DNA of 64,000 nt from Bacillus carboniphilus (GCF_039522365.1 NZ_BAAADJ010000058.1:1-64000), one strand, 5' to 3'; shown: positions 50,776 to 60,020, counted from the stretch's first letter. Numbers and translations: made by a program. Notes: generated by a model from the letters alone, not told the origin.

Positions 50776-52254
50776 TTAATTCCCCCTTACATCATCCATT
50801 TGATTGAATTGGTAAAACCTTTTTTCATACTGCTGAAAACGTTGATTCAACAAGGCAAGCTTTTGGTTCACATCTGTAAGTTTAGAATCGAAGTAGCCTC
50901 TTTGCCTTTCTGTTTCATTCGGGTTAGGGCCTCCTTTTATTGCCCTAAGTCGAATAAAGTGTTCAGGATCAATGGCCTTCTTGTAATCTCCTTCACTCAT
51001 CTGGACATCTCTTCCTGCAACATTAGCTACTATTTCTCTGAATAGGGAAAAATCTCCTCCTTTCAGGTCTAAGTCTTTTTCACTTAGTTTCCTTACATAG
51101 TCTTGCACTACTTTATGAGCAAGCCTAAAAGAAAAGCCATGGTGTCGGACTAATGTATCTGCCAGCTCCGTTACAGTGGAGAAACCGGATGTACAGGTAT
51201 TTAATAGTTTTTCTGAATTAAACGTGGTATTTTTTAAAATCTCCGTTAACAAGGTTGTAATCGAAATGGATTGGTTAATACCCTCTTGAATAGACGGTTG
51301 GATATCATCACCGATATCGACAATGTCACCGAAGGGAACACTGTGAGATAAGTAAAAAATACCTTGAAGTTTGCCTAATGTACTACTAATCGTGGATCTC
51401 GTATGTTCTAAAGATGATGGATTCCGCTTCTGTGGCATAATACTAGACGTTTGCACAAGGGATGCATCAAGCCGAATCCCGTTTACTTCATTCGTAGCTA
51501 AGAACATCAAATCATAAACAAATCTAGATAGCGTTGATAGAAAGATAGATAGCGTCGTACCTATTTCTAACATATAATCAGCCGCGGCGATTGAGTCATA
51601 TGAATTTTCCATGGCTTTATCAAAACCAAGTAATTCAGCTATGTATTCTCTATCTATCGGAAAGCCAGTCGTTCCAAGAGCAGCAGCCCCCATTGGTGAC
51701 TCGTTAATCCTCGATAGCAAATTCAATCCTCTTTCCATATCTCGGTTTAGGTGACTTGCGATGGCTAATAAATAATGAGAAACGGTCGTTGGTTGAGCTT
51801 GTTGATTGTGAGTGTAAGCCGTCATAATGGTGTCTTTTTGTTCACTAGCAATCTTTAAAATTTGTTGCTGGAGTGTGGCAACCACTTCTATCCATTGCGT
51901 TACTTTTTTTCTCCAATGCATTCGAAACATCGTAGCATCCATATCATTACGACTAAATGCAATATGCATATTACCAACTAGCTCTTCACCAATATGATTC
52001 TTCATTTGGTCTTCTAGCATAAAGAACAAATCTTCAAACTGAGGGTCATATTCTTTAGGAAAACCCTCCTTTAATATCTTATGATTGGCTAGTAACATTT
52101 TTTCCGCATCGATTTTTGGGATAATCTTTTGTTTTTCAAGCATCATGACATGTGCCATGTTGATTTGTAGAATATAGTTCAAAAACTCAAGTTTGGTAAA
52201 CTGATAGATTGGATGTAGAACTGTATCTACGTATACTTGTGAACGGCCATGCAT
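50776..52254 (-). CDS. Argininosuccinate-lyase-like enzyme (aspartase/fumarase superfamily)
   Basis: A 492-residue lyase. The superfamily signature and catalytic serine loop is SSIMPQKRNPSSLEH. YTHNQQAQPTTVSHYLLA and SPMGAAALGTTGFPIDREY are closest to argininosuccinate lyase, but the N-terminus lacks the typical LWGGRF start of ArgH and no arginine gene is near. Its place in a transporter/amidohydrolase cluster suggests a catabolic C-N lyase that releases fumarate (or similar) from an imported N-substituted compound. It starts directly after the stop of the amidohydrolase gene. Confidence 0.85.
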   Translation of the reverse strand: MHGRSQVYVDTVLHPIYQFTKLEFLNYILQINMAHVMMLEKQKIIPKIDAEKMLLANHKILKEGFPKEYDPQFEDLFFMLEDQMKNHIGEELVGNMHIAFSRNDMDATMFRMHWRKKVTQWIEVVATLQQQILKIASEQKDTIMTAYTHNQQAQPTTVSHYLLAIASHLNRDMERGLNLLSRINESPMGAAALGTTGFPIDREYIAELLGFDKAMENSYDSIAAADYMLEIGTTLSIFLSTLSRFVYDLMFLATNEVNGIRLDASLVQTSSIMPQKRNPSSLEHTRSTISSTLGKLQGIFYLSHSVPFGDIVDIGDDIQPSIQEGINQSISITTLLTEILKNTTFNSEKLLNTCTSGFSTVTELADTLVRHHGFSFRLAHKVVQDYVRKLSEKDLDLKGGDFSLFREIVANVAGRDVQMSEGDYKKAIDPEHFIRLRAIKGGPNPNETERQRGYFDSKLTDVNQKLALLNQRFQQYEKRFYQFNQMDDVRGN

Positions 52255-53178
52255 TTAGGCTTCCACCTCAACTTTTAAGTTCAATAGTCTTCTTGCATTG
52301 TTCCCAAAAATGTTTTCAATATCTTCTTCACGCATATTTAGATCTCTACACACTTTGACTTGCTCTTGAAGATAGCGATATACAAATCCCCTTGGGAAAC
52401 CATTTGAATCCGTTCCAAATATGATTCTTTCCGAACCAATCAGTTCATATGTTTTTCTAAATAAAAGCTCTAAGTCAAGGTGATACGGCATCCATCTGAT
52501 CCATTGATTGGAACCAGAGGTATCAATATATACATTTGGACAACTCCAGCATAGGTGAAGTAATTCTTTAAAGTATCCCGCTCCAAAATGAGGAATAATA
52601 ATAGGGATCGTTGGATATTCTCTAGCTACATTGAATATCGCTAGTGGATTAATATTCTGGTGTTCTACAATTCCACCTGCTCGCCCTAATAATCCAAAAT
52701 GTATAAGGACTGGGATTCTTTTTTCAGCTAAATACTCCCAGACAGGAGTAAGAGACAGATCATGCAGCTTACGATTGATGAGTGGACCGAATAGCTTATA
52801 TCCTTTCAATCCTAGCTCTTCTACAGCTCTCTTTAATTCATCTCTTGCGTTTCCATCTTCAATTGGATGATGTGCAAATCCAATAAACTGATCAGGATAC
52901 TTACTGATTTGTTGAGCTAAGTGATCGTTGCTTTTACTTGTTAGAAACACCATTTTATCAAGATTATAGTGTTCTACTTCCTTTGCCCATCTATCTATTA
53001 GTGGAAGCGATTTCAATTCCTCGGGCTCATCAGCAGGATCCGGAAAATCCCATGTCTTTAACATTCTTTCGGATCTTTCCTTATTGTACTCACTATAAAT
53101 CGGGTCTTCTTTAATAAACTGATAGTTGTGTGGCAAATGAGCATGCATATCTAACACTTTAAAGCCTTTTGAAAACAT
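52255..53178 (-). CDS. Amidohydrolase-2 family metal-dependent hydrolase
   Basis: A 307-residue TIM-barrel hydrolase. Metal ligands: HxH in VLDMHAHLPH, a histidine in IPVLIHFGLLG, another in IPIIIPHFGAGY, and the aspartate in IIFGTDSNGFPRG. The family includes decarboxylases and lactone or amide hydrolases, so the reaction is open. It lies between the ROK regulator and the lyase, 35 bases behind the former. Confidence 0.88.
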   Translation of the reverse strand: MFSKGFKVLDMHAHLPHNYQFIKEDPIYSEYNKERSERMLKTWDFPDPADEPEELKSLPLIDRWAKEVEHYNLDKMVFLTSKSNDHLAQQISKYPDQFIGFAHHPIEDGNARDELKRAVEELGLKGYKLFGPLINRKLHDLSLTPVWEYLAEKRIPVLIHFGLLGRAGGIVEHQNINPLAIFNVAREYPTIPIIIPHFGAGYFKELLHLCWSCPNVYIDTSGSNQWIRWMPYHLDLELLFRKTYELIGSERIIFGTDSNGFPRGFVYRYLQEQVKVCRDLNMREEDIENIFGNNARRLLNLKVEVEA

Positions 53179-53213
53179 CGAACCTCTCCTTTCTACTGGT
53201 TGGTTCTAGAAAT

Positions 53214-54428
53214 CTAGTTACTTACTGAATGAATACGTAATAATTCGTCTTGATTTAAACAATGGGCAACAGCTCCAATTAAAGAGGAATTGTCCTGATT
53301 TGTAACCATAAGGGCGACTTGGCTTTCTTTAGGAAGGTGTCTTTGAAGACGGTCCTCAATCTTTGGTAAAAACCAATGTGCTGACTTAGAAATCCCACCT
53401 CCCAATACAATACATTCAGGATTTAAAACAGAAACGACATTAACGATTGCAATACTTAAGTGATCGACTGCTTGATTCACTACTTCAAGTGCAGTTGGGT
53501 CGTTTTCCTTAATGGCTAGCTGGAAGGTGCTTTCTGCAGACAGAAATTCCTTTTCTCTACGATCATCCAAGAGTCTTTTCCTCATCCGATTGACAATGGC
53601 TGGTCCTCCTACTTGATTTTCTAAGAATCCGTAGCCCTGAAATGAGGTGTAGTCATCGGAGTCGACAGCATTTTTATCCGTGATAATGTATCCAATTTCC
53701 CCCGCTGCGAAGTTCGAGCCTTGATAAAGCTTTCCATTTAAAATGATTCCGCAGCCAACACCTGTGCCCAATGTAATTAAAATGACATTTTGCTTTCCTC
53801 GTGCGACACCTTTCCACTGCTCGCCAAGTACAGCTAAGTTAACATCATTCTCTACAAAGACTGGAATAGAGAGGTACTCTTTGAACTCTTCGATAACATT
53901 CTTGTTCTTCCACCCCAAGCTTGGAGCGTCACGTACAATTCCATTTGCTGAGTCTGTAATGCCTGGTATGCCAATTCCGATAGATAAAATATGATTTGTG
54001 GTTAAGTTAGCTTCTAAGATGAGGGTTTTAACATATGATGCAGTTGTCTTGATGAGATTTTGAGGTAATTGTTCTTGGGTTGAGAATTTTTTATGAGCAA
54101 TAATATCCCCTTCTAGATTTAAAAGAGCTAGCTCCGTGTAGGTTCCACCTATATCAATTCCGATTAGGTGCTTATACTGCTTGTTAAAGGTTAGGTGAAA
54201 TGGCTTCCTTCCCCCTAACACATTGCCTTCCTTACTCTCTTTTTCTAGTAGCCATCCTTCCTCTACTAATTCATCTACGAGGTTACAAACCGTTGGCTTA
54301 CTAATGTCTAAGAGCTTTGAAAGACTGGCACGTGACTGTTTTTCAGCCTGATGTCTTATACAATCCAGTACCCGTTTCTTATTCCAATTTTTCATATTAC
54401 TTGGTATACCTTTTCTTGGATCAATCAT
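53214..54428 (-). CDS. ROK-family transcriptional regulator
   Basis: A 404-residue regulator: winged helix 1-75 (KNWNKKRVLDCIRHQAEKQSRASLSKLLDISKPTVCNLVDELVEEGWL), then a ROK sugar-kinase-like domain (IGIDIGGTYTELALLNLEGD, VENDVNLAVLGEQWKG, ITLGTGVGCGIILNGKLYQG). The usual zinc motif CxCGxxGC is missing: the place reads NFAAGEIGYIITDKNAVDSDD. ATG behind TAAGGAG. First gene of the cluster, likely its repressor with autoregulation. Confidence 0.92.
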   Translation of the reverse strand: MIDPRKGIPSNMKNWNKKRVLDCIRHQAEKQSRASLSKLLDISKPTVCNLVDELVEEGWLLEKESKEGNVLGGRKPFHLTFNKQYKHLIGIDIGGTYTELALLNLEGDIIAHKKFSTQEQLPQNLIKTTASYVKTLILEANLTTNHILSIGIGIPGITDSANGIVRDAPSLGWKNKNVIEEFKEYLSIPVFVENDVNLAVLGEQWKGVARGKQNVILITLGTGVGCGIILNGKLYQGSNFAAGEIGYIITDKNAVDSDDYTSFQGYGFLENQVGGPAIVNRMRKRLLDDRREKEFLSAESTFQLAIKENDPTALEVVNQAVDHLSIAIVNVVSVLNPECIVLGGGISKSAHWFLPKIEDRLQRHLPKESQVALMVTNQDNSSLIGAVAHCLNQDELLRIHSVSN

Positions 54429-54456
54429 TCAACTGGCTCCTTACAAGGTGTGTGTG

Positions 54457-54500
54457 TACATATGTACTTGTTTTAGGTTGGTTAATTAACTTTACTAACC
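54457..54500. promoter_or_regulatory. Palindromes upstream of the ROK regulator gene
   Basis: GTACATATGTAC (54457-54468) is a perfect 12-bp palindrome. GGTTGGTTAATTAAC followed by TTTACTAACC (54476-54500) is an imperfect 25-base palindrome with GGTT/AACC ends, similar in style to XylR/ROK sites. Both lie within 75 bases of the regulator start. Confidence 0.45.
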
Positions 54501-54564
54501 TTAATGGTATCGTAGTCAATGTTTTCTAATTTGTCAATGTTTTTAGATTATTTAGTATAACTAG

Positions 54565-54602
54565 CAAAAAAACTACTACAGACTCTAACTGCAGTAGTTT
54601 TT
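54565..54602. terminator. Intrinsic terminator after the VOC gene
   Basis: AAACTACT/AGTAGTTT outer stem with flanking A and T tracts. Confidence 0.75.
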
Positions 54603-54612
54603 CCTCCTCTGC

Positions 54613-54972
54613 TCAACGTTGAATCAGTTCAATTACCTCTTGAGTTGGCCCTTCATAAAACACCGTTTGCCATCCATTTTCTAGTTTTATTGGCCCTTCA
54701 ACAGGAATCAACCCTTTTCCGCCAAGTGTGTCAATCCAACCTGAAATAGTTTCTACTTCCCAAGAAAAATGGACCGATGAATCCTGAACCGAGGTAACTA
54801 TTTCATTATGAACTTGGATTAGCTCAATACGCACCGGTCCTTTTCCCATAAAAATAACAGTCTCATCTTCCCATTCAAGTTCTTCCTCGATTTCCAGTCC
54901 AAAGTAGTTCTGATAAAAGCGAATGGATTCAGATATGTTCTTCACTTCTATTCCAACATGATGCCATTTCAT
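54613..54972 (-). CDS. VOC-family (glyoxalase-like) protein
   Basis: A 119-residue single vicinal-oxygen-chelate protein with two beta-alpha-beta-beta-beta modules: WHHVGIEVKNISESIRFYQNYFGLEIEEE and VETISGWIDTLGGKGLIPVEGP ... YEGPTQEVIELIQ. Metal ligands H4 and E (QEVIEL) are present. ATG at 54972, with GAGGG seven bases upstream; it overlaps the stop of the QueA-like gene by four bases. Substrate unknown. Confidence 0.88.
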   Translation of the reverse strand: MKWHHVGIEVKNISESIRFYQNYFGLEIEEELEWEDETVIFMGKGPVRIELIQVHNEIVTSVQDSSVHFSWEVETISGWIDTLGGKGLIPVEGPIKLENGWQTVFYEGPTQEVIELIQR

Positions 54973-55991
54973 TTGGATTCCCTCGTAGAAATAATTAAAT
55001 TCATATCTCCAAACTCGTGCCACAGATAGCCTTGTTGTAGGGCTTCTTGATAAGCAGCCCCTAGCCTTTCTTCTTCAATCAAAGCCGTTAATAAGTCTAA
55101 GTGACTGGCCTTCGGTTCATGAAATCCTGTTAATAGCCCCTGGACTGCTTGAAGTTGAAATCCCTTTTTAATATACAGGTTGGTTACTCCTGTAGAAGCT
55201 TCAACTTCTCCTATTTCATTTACAGCTGTTTCCAAAGCTCGAACAACTGTTGTACCAACAGCAATGACTCGACCACCGCTCTTTCGTGTTGTATTCACAA
55301 GGTTCGCCGTATCAGATGGAATATGAAATGACTCTGGATGCTTTGTAGGGATTGGCCAATCATCGTTACCGTAGTAACTTAACCCTGCATGAAGCTGAAG
55401 AAATGCCACGTTAATCCCTTTTTGTTTTAATCTTTTAATTAACTTCCATGAAAATGCTCTTCCTGCTGATGGCATCTCTACTGATCCCGGAACAGATCCA
55501 TACACTGTCTGATACGCATCCAATGGCCATGGATTTTCTATATATTCATAACGAATGGGTTCCCCATATTGATAGATATCATCGAGTAATTCAGTGCCTG
55601 CTTTTGAAAAAGCTATTTTAACTAATGGAGGCTCACTTCCAACTCCAATAATATGTGCATAAAGTTGATTGGGAAGTATAAGTGTCCCATTTGTTTCTCC
55701 TAAAATTAGGGCTTCCCATTGACCTTCTCCTACTTGCCTAGATAATCTAATTTCGATTTTCCCCTCAGCCTTCAAAACAGCAGGAATGGTTCTACTATTA
55801 TTGAATACCAGTAAGTCCCCTGGAGATAAATAAGAGTCAATTTGTTCGAATCTGTCGTGATATGTTTCGCCAGTATTCCGATCTAGAACCATCATTCTTA
55901 CATGTTCTCGCATCCCACCTCTGTATTCTGCAGGTATTTTGGCGTTAAGGTACTCTGGAATTTCAAATGATTGATGTATGATATTAGTCAT
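54969..55991 (-). CDS. QueA-like S-adenosylmethionine:tRNA ribosyltransferase-isomerase paralogue
   Basis: A 340-residue member of the QueA family. LMVLD-like start (VRMMVLDRNTGETYHDRFEQIDSYLSPGDLLVFNNSRTIPAVLKA), VYGSVPGSVEMPSAGRAFSW (QueA: PGSVAAPTAGLHF), FLQLHAGLSYYG and GGRVIAVGTTVVRALET are clear. Key substitutions: PSAGRAF for PTAGLHF and HAGLSYYG for HVGLGTF. It is not with tgt or queG and sits between an SDR and a VOC gene, so true QueA function is doubtful; a SAM-dependent or related reaction on another molecule is possible. Confidence 0.8.
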   Translation of the reverse strand: MTNIIHQSFEIPEYLNAKIPAEYRGGMREHVRMMVLDRNTGETYHDRFEQIDSYLSPGDLLVFNNSRTIPAVLKAEGKIEIRLSRQVGEGQWEALILGETNGTLILPNQLYAHIIGVGSEPPLVKIAFSKAGTELLDDIYQYGEPIRYEYIENPWPLDAYQTVYGSVPGSVEMPSAGRAFSWKLIKRLKQKGINVAFLQLHAGLSYYGNDDWPIPTKHPESFHIPSDTANLVNTTRKSGGRVIAVGTTVVRALETAVNEIGEVEASTGVTNLYIKKGFQLQAVQGLLTGFHEPKASHLDLLTALIEEERLGAAYQEALQQGYLWHEFGDMNLIISTRESK

Positions 55992-56719
55992 AAGAGACCC
56001 TCTCCTCCTTTGAAAGCTTGAGCTTCAAATCGTTGTCCATTTAATCCTATAGATTTGTCTGAAGATAAATATAAAAATACACCGACAACATCGTTTGGAT
56101 TGGCCAAATCATAGTCACAATCTGGCACGGCTATCCTGTGCATTTCCGTGTCCATCTCACCAGGATCTACGGCATTGATTCGAATTCCGGTATCTTTAAG
56201 TTCATCCGCCCATGTCTGCGTCATTCCTTCCACTCCAAATTTTGATATACCGTATGCACCCCATTCAGCAAACCCTGTCCGCCCTGCCTCTGATGTGACA
56301 TTGATAATCGAGCCACCTCCTTGAGCAAACATGACCGGCAACACTCTTTTTGTCATAAAAAATGGATTTAGGATGTTTACGCGAACAACCTCTTCAAAAT
56401 CTCGCTCTGGATAATCTGCCAAATACAATGGACCTGGCCCAAAGATGGAAGCATTGTTTATAAGAACATCCACTTTTCCGAAGGTAGTCTCTGTAATAGA
56501 AACAAAACGGTCAACATCTTTTGTAGACGAAGTATCTACCGAGAAGGCTAGTACCTCTGCCCCTAACGCCAGAGCTTCTTCTTTCACAGCATTAAGTTTT
56601 TCCAAACCTCTTGCGCAGATGGCTAACTTGGCTCCTTCTTTAGCAAAAGCCAATGTTAATGCCCTTCCTAACCCCTTTGAAGCCCCTGTAATCATGACGA
56701 CTTTATTTTTTAAGCTCAT
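55988..56719 (-). CDS. Short-chain dehydrogenase/reductase
   Basis: A 243-residue classical SDR: TGASKGLGRAL cofactor loop, NNAS in VLINNASIFGPG, catalytic Ser in NVTSEAG, YGISKFG active-site Tyr and Lys, and PGEMDTEM. It carries MITGASKGLGRALTLAFA with an Ala/Arg-type selectivity region (CARGLEKL) that favours NADPH. ATG at 56719 behind GGGAG. First gene of an operon with overlapping stops and starts (SDR, QueA-like, VOC). Substrate unknown. Confidence 0.9.
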   Translation of the reverse strand: MSLKNKVVMITGASKGLGRALTLAFAKEGAKLAICARGLEKLNAVKEEALALGAEVLAFSVDTSSTKDVDRFVSITETTFGKVDVLINNASIFGPGPLYLADYPERDFEEVVRVNILNPFFMTKRVLPVMFAQGGGSIINVTSEAGRTGFAEWGAYGISKFGVEGMTQTWADELKDTGIRINAVDPGEMDTEMHRIAVPDCDYDLANPNDVVGVFLYLSSDKSIGLNGQRFEAQAFKGGEGLL

Positions 56720-57001
56720 TTCTAACAACTCCCTTTGTTTTTCTTCTTGCTTTTATCTTATTGAAAGAAAAGGGTAAGAACCTCGTCAGAAATAAGGAAG
56801 TTTGATTACAGATAAGGGCGGATGAATGTCTACAACCTTTGGAGTAGATGAATCTCTCATTACTCTTCCATTAACAAAAGCAAAAACTTCTCTTTTTAGG
56901 TTTTTGCCTCTTTTAATTCCAAAATCTACGACCTCTCATACATAATTTTCCTTCATTAGCTAAAAGTATAAAAAGCATATGTATGATTGGAGGAATCACA
57001 A

Positions 57002-58534
57002 TTGTCAAAAGATGAACACATCCCCCATTCTCCAGAGCCATTTTGGAGGGAATCCACAGAACTCCCATCTTTTCCAAAGCTAGAGGAGAATAAATATTTT
57101 GATTGCATTATTGTTGGTGGCGGCATCACAGGGATTACCACAGCTTACCTTTTATCAAAAGAAGGAATAAAAGTCGGACTCATTGAAGCCGACAAAATCT
57201 TAAATGGTACCACTGGACACACAACAGCAAAAATTACTGCACAGCATGACCTGATTTATGATGAATTTATCAATCATTTTGGAAAAGAACAGGCAAAAGC
57301 CTATTATGAAGTCAATACTCAAGCTTTACGGTTTATTGAAAAAACGATTGAAGAGCACAATATTGATTGTGATTTTAGCAAAGAAGACGCCTACCTTTAC
57401 GCTACCACTGATCAATATGCAAAGAAGATTGAAAAAGAATATAAAGCCTATCAACAATTAGGGATTCCAGGTGAACTACTACAGCAGCTACCATTTGATC
57501 TCTCAATTAAAGCTGCAGTCGTCATGAAAGAGCAGGCACAATTCCACCCACTGAAATACTTAGCTAAACTAGCCTCCATTATAAAAGAAAACGGAGTTGT
57601 GATATTCGAAAACACCGTTGCAGTGGATATTCAAAAAGGGGCACACCCAAAAGTCATTACTCGTGACGGTCATGAAATTACCAGTAAATATATAGTCATG
57701 GCCTCTCATTTTCCTTTTCATGATGATAAGAAGAGCCTGTTCTTTTCAAGAATGTATGCCGACCGTTCCTATGTTGTTAGTATAAAGCCAGAGAAGGATT
57801 TCCCAGGTGGTATGTATTTAAGTGTAGACAAGCCTATTCGCTCCATTCGCTATACACCGCTTAATGGGGAAAAGTTGCTAATTATTGGAGGAGAAGGACA
57901 CAAAACGGGGCAAGGTATCGATACCTTAACCCATTACAAAGCTCTCGAACAATTCGCTAGTGATGTGTTTGGTATTAAAGAAATGACGAATAAGTGGTCT
58001 GCTCAAGACTTATATACACTTGATAAACTTCCATACATTGGGCCATTAGCGGAAGATGCACCGAACATCTTTGTTGCTACAGGATATAAAAAATGGGGAA
58101 TGACAACAAGTACTGTTGCAGCCTCTCTTATTACAGATGCAATTAAAGAGGTTCAAAACCCTTATGCCGAGCTATTTTCTCCTTCACGTTTTTATGCGGA
58201 CCCAAGTATAAAGAAGTTCCTTATGACAAACGGAGATGTAGCTAAGCATTTACTGAAAGGGAAGCTTGAGTATGTAGGAAGAACACTAGATGATATCGAA
58301 AACGACGAAGGAGCTGTCGTTAATATAAACGGTCAGCGCACTGGTGTTTATAAAGACACTGAAGGAAAGGTACATATGGTCGACACGACCTGTACCCACA
58401 TGGGCTGCGAAGTGGAATGGAATCATGGTGAACGGACTTGGGATTGTCCATGTCATGGTTCTAGGTTTTCGGTTGATGGTGGTGTAATCGAAGGTCCTGC
58501 TAAAAAACCGTTAAAAAGAGTTGATGAAGCTTAA
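57002..58534 (+). CDS. FAD-dependent oxidoreductase with Rieske domain (YhfW-like)
   Basis: A 510-residue two-domain protein. A DAO-type FAD domain (IIVGGGITGITTAYLLSKEG, then TGHTTAKITAQHD) covers 1-400; KWGMTTSTVAASLI is its C-terminal FAD loop. A Rieske [2Fe-2S] domain covers 420-510 with ligands in CTHMGCEVEW and CPCHGSRFSVDG (CxH ... CxxH). The same fusion is known as YhfW in B. subtilis; its substrate is unknown. TTG start at 57002, with GGAGG eight bases upstream. Transcribed alone. Confidence 0.92.
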   Translation: MSKDEHIPHSPEPFWRESTELPSFPKLEENKYFDCIIVGGGITGITTAYLLSKEGIKVGLIEADKILNGTTGHTTAKITAQHDLIYDEFINHFGKEQAKAYYEVNTQALRFIEKTIEEHNIDCDFSKEDAYLYATTDQYAKKIEKEYKAYQQLGIPGELLQQLPFDLSIKAAVVMKEQAQFHPLKYLAKLASIIKENGVVIFENTVAVDIQKGAHPKVITRDGHEITSKYIVMASHFPFHDDKKSLFFSRMYADRSYVVSIKPEKDFPGGMYLSVDKPIRSIRYTPLNGEKLLIIGGEGHKTGQGIDTLTHYKALEQFASDVFGIKEMTNKWSAQDLYTLDKLPYIGPLAEDAPNIFVATGYKKWGMTTSTVAASLITDAIKEVQNPYAELFSPSRFYADPSIKKFLMTNGDVAKHLLKGKLEYVGRTLDDIENDEGAVVNINGQRTGVYKDTEGKVHMVDTTCTHMGCEVEWNHGERTWDCPCHGSRFSVDGGVIEGPAKKPLKRVDEA

Positions 58535-58618
58535 TGGGGTCCAGTAAATACCAGTAAAGAACCTGTGTTGACCCTAAAGCCGGCACTTTCATTAAAATGG
58601 CAAAATATGTTAGATCGA

Positions 58619-58800
58619 AGTGGACAGGAGATCCGTTATTTACCCAAAAATCTGTGTTTTCAAGAGGTTTGCGGACAGAGGTTCCGTTATTTCACTAAAT
58701 TAAGGCGAAAATGTCCTTAAAATGGTCAAATAGAGGAACGACTGTCCGTTTAAACCTTGATAAGCAGCATTTTCAATTATATAACGGAACCTGTGTCCGG
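58619..58800. repeat. Composite CGGA...TCCG repeat, copy 4 (degenerate)
   Basis: TGGACAGGAGATCCGTTATT, GCGGACAGAGGTTCCGTTAT, AATAGAGGAACGACTGTCCG and ATAACGGAACCTGTGTCCGG. Same four-module logic as the other copies but with more divergent linkers. Nothing else is visible in the gap 58535-58833. Confidence 0.75.
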
Positions 58801-58833
58801 ATAAGAGAAAGGTGTGGTAGCTAACTCTATACT

Positions 58834-59274
58834 CTATTCCCTAACACCTTCTATATACTTCTTGAAGCTCTCTAGATTTTCAACATCTTCTTTTTTTAGA
58901 ATCTTAGTCATAACAGGCTTTGTTAACAAGTTACGTAAGCCTTTCGTTTTCACCTTACTCGTCAATTGGACTCTTGTCCCTTGTCCCGTTTGTTCAAAAA
59001 TATAGTCCTGCACAATAACAAGTCCACTTGGTTCATTTTTGACCACTAGTTGCTTAGACGGATTATAGGTTAGGATTTCTAACGTTGCATACGCCTTAAA
59101 CCCTCGAATGAGCCTTGTCTCTTTAAATTTCGTTCCTACTTCGATAGGCCCATCTGTTATCTTTGCCATTTCCTCAACATGGTCAAATATATCCGGATAT
59201 TGTAAAAAGTTACTCACTGCTGAAAATACCTCATCAATAGGCTTGTTTATCTCAATTGTATTAGAAAAGGACAT
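58834..59274 (-). CDS. SRPBCC-family lipid/ligand-binding protein
   Basis: A 146-residue START-like fold protein (polyketide cyclase/dehydrase group): SNTIEINKPIDEVFSAVSNFLQYPDIFDHVEEM, GTKFKETRLIRGFKAYATLEI, and a C-terminal helix KKEDVENLESFKKYIEGV. ATG at 59274 with TGGAGG upstream; the frame opens 32 codons earlier without a ribosome site. Function unknown. Confidence 0.88.
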   Translation of the reverse strand: MSFSNTIEINKPIDEVFSAVSNFLQYPDIFDHVEEMAKITDGPIEVGTKFKETRLIRGFKAYATLEILTYNPSKQLVVKNEPSGLVIVQDYIFEQTGQGTRVQLTSKVKTKGLRNLLTKPVMTKILKKEDVENLESFKKYIEGVRE

Positions 59275-59473
59275 CTTATTGTTCCTCCATTTTATTATTT
59301 CCTTATTACATTCTACATAACGCAGGAGTATTATGGATAAAAAATTAACATAAAGTTTGGCCGGGGACAAACTCTATACACTTTTTCCGTATTACCCATT
59401 TTCCGACAGGGATATAGTACCGTTAATTGAAGAAAATATAGTTGTCTCATTCTGTTTTAGAAAGGAGACTTAA

Positions 59474-60016
59474 ATGAAACTTAAACGTATAGGGAGTGTT
59501 CTAATGGGCGTATTAAGTGGAAATCCACAAAATGAACCTTTGCATTATGGTGAAGTATTTGCAGTTTGGGGATATCTTTCAGTAACTAAGGGAAATATTG
59601 CTGGTTATCAAGTGTTAAGTAATCATACTGGTGACGAGGATTTGAAGAAACTACTTGAAGATTCTATCCAAGATATGAAACGCGAAGAAGAAAAACTAGA
59701 AGAAATTTTAAAAGTGAATGGAATTGCTCTACCACCTGCTCCTCCAGAGCGTCCGTATGCTACCATTGAAAGCATACCAGCGGGAGCACGCATCAATGAC
59801 CCAGAGGTTAGCGCAAAAGTATCTGCTGATATCGCTGCTGGACTCATTGCTTGTAGCCAAGCGATTGGGCAGTCAGTTCGTGAGGATATTGCTATGATGT
59901 TTGGTCAATTCCATATGACAAAAGCGCAGTATGGGGCAAAATTATTACGTTTAAATAAAGAAAAAGGTTGGTTAATCCCACCTCCATTACATGTTGGTAC
60001 ACCTGAAGATTGTTAA
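59474..60016 (+). CDS. DUF3231 family protein
   Basis: A 180-residue four-helix-bundle protein of DUF3231, found in spore formers often as tandem paralogues and related to CotF-like coat proteins. NEPLHYGEVFAVWGYLSVTKGNIAGYQVLSNHTGDEDLKKLLEDSI and GARINDPEVSAKVSADIAAGLIACSQAIGQSVREDIAMMFGQFHM are typical. Helices carry His and Glu in ferritin-like spacing (LHYGE ... QFH), but metal binding is unproven. ATG behind AAAGGAG. Function unknown. Confidence 0.88.
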   Translation: MKLKRIGSVLMGVLSGNPQNEPLHYGEVFAVWGYLSVTKGNIAGYQVLSNHTGDEDLKKLLEDSIQDMKREEEKLEEILKVNGIALPPAPPERPYATIESIPAGARINDPEVSAKVSADIAAGLIACSQAIGQSVREDIAMMFGQFHMTKAQYGAKLLRLNKEKGWLIPPPLHVGTPEDC

Positions 60017-60020
60017 TAGG

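Noticed and set aside
50776-52254. Calling this gene argH
   Set aside because: The sequence is in the argininosuccinate-lyase family, but the N-terminus differs and the neighbourhood is catabolic, so the specific name is not supported.
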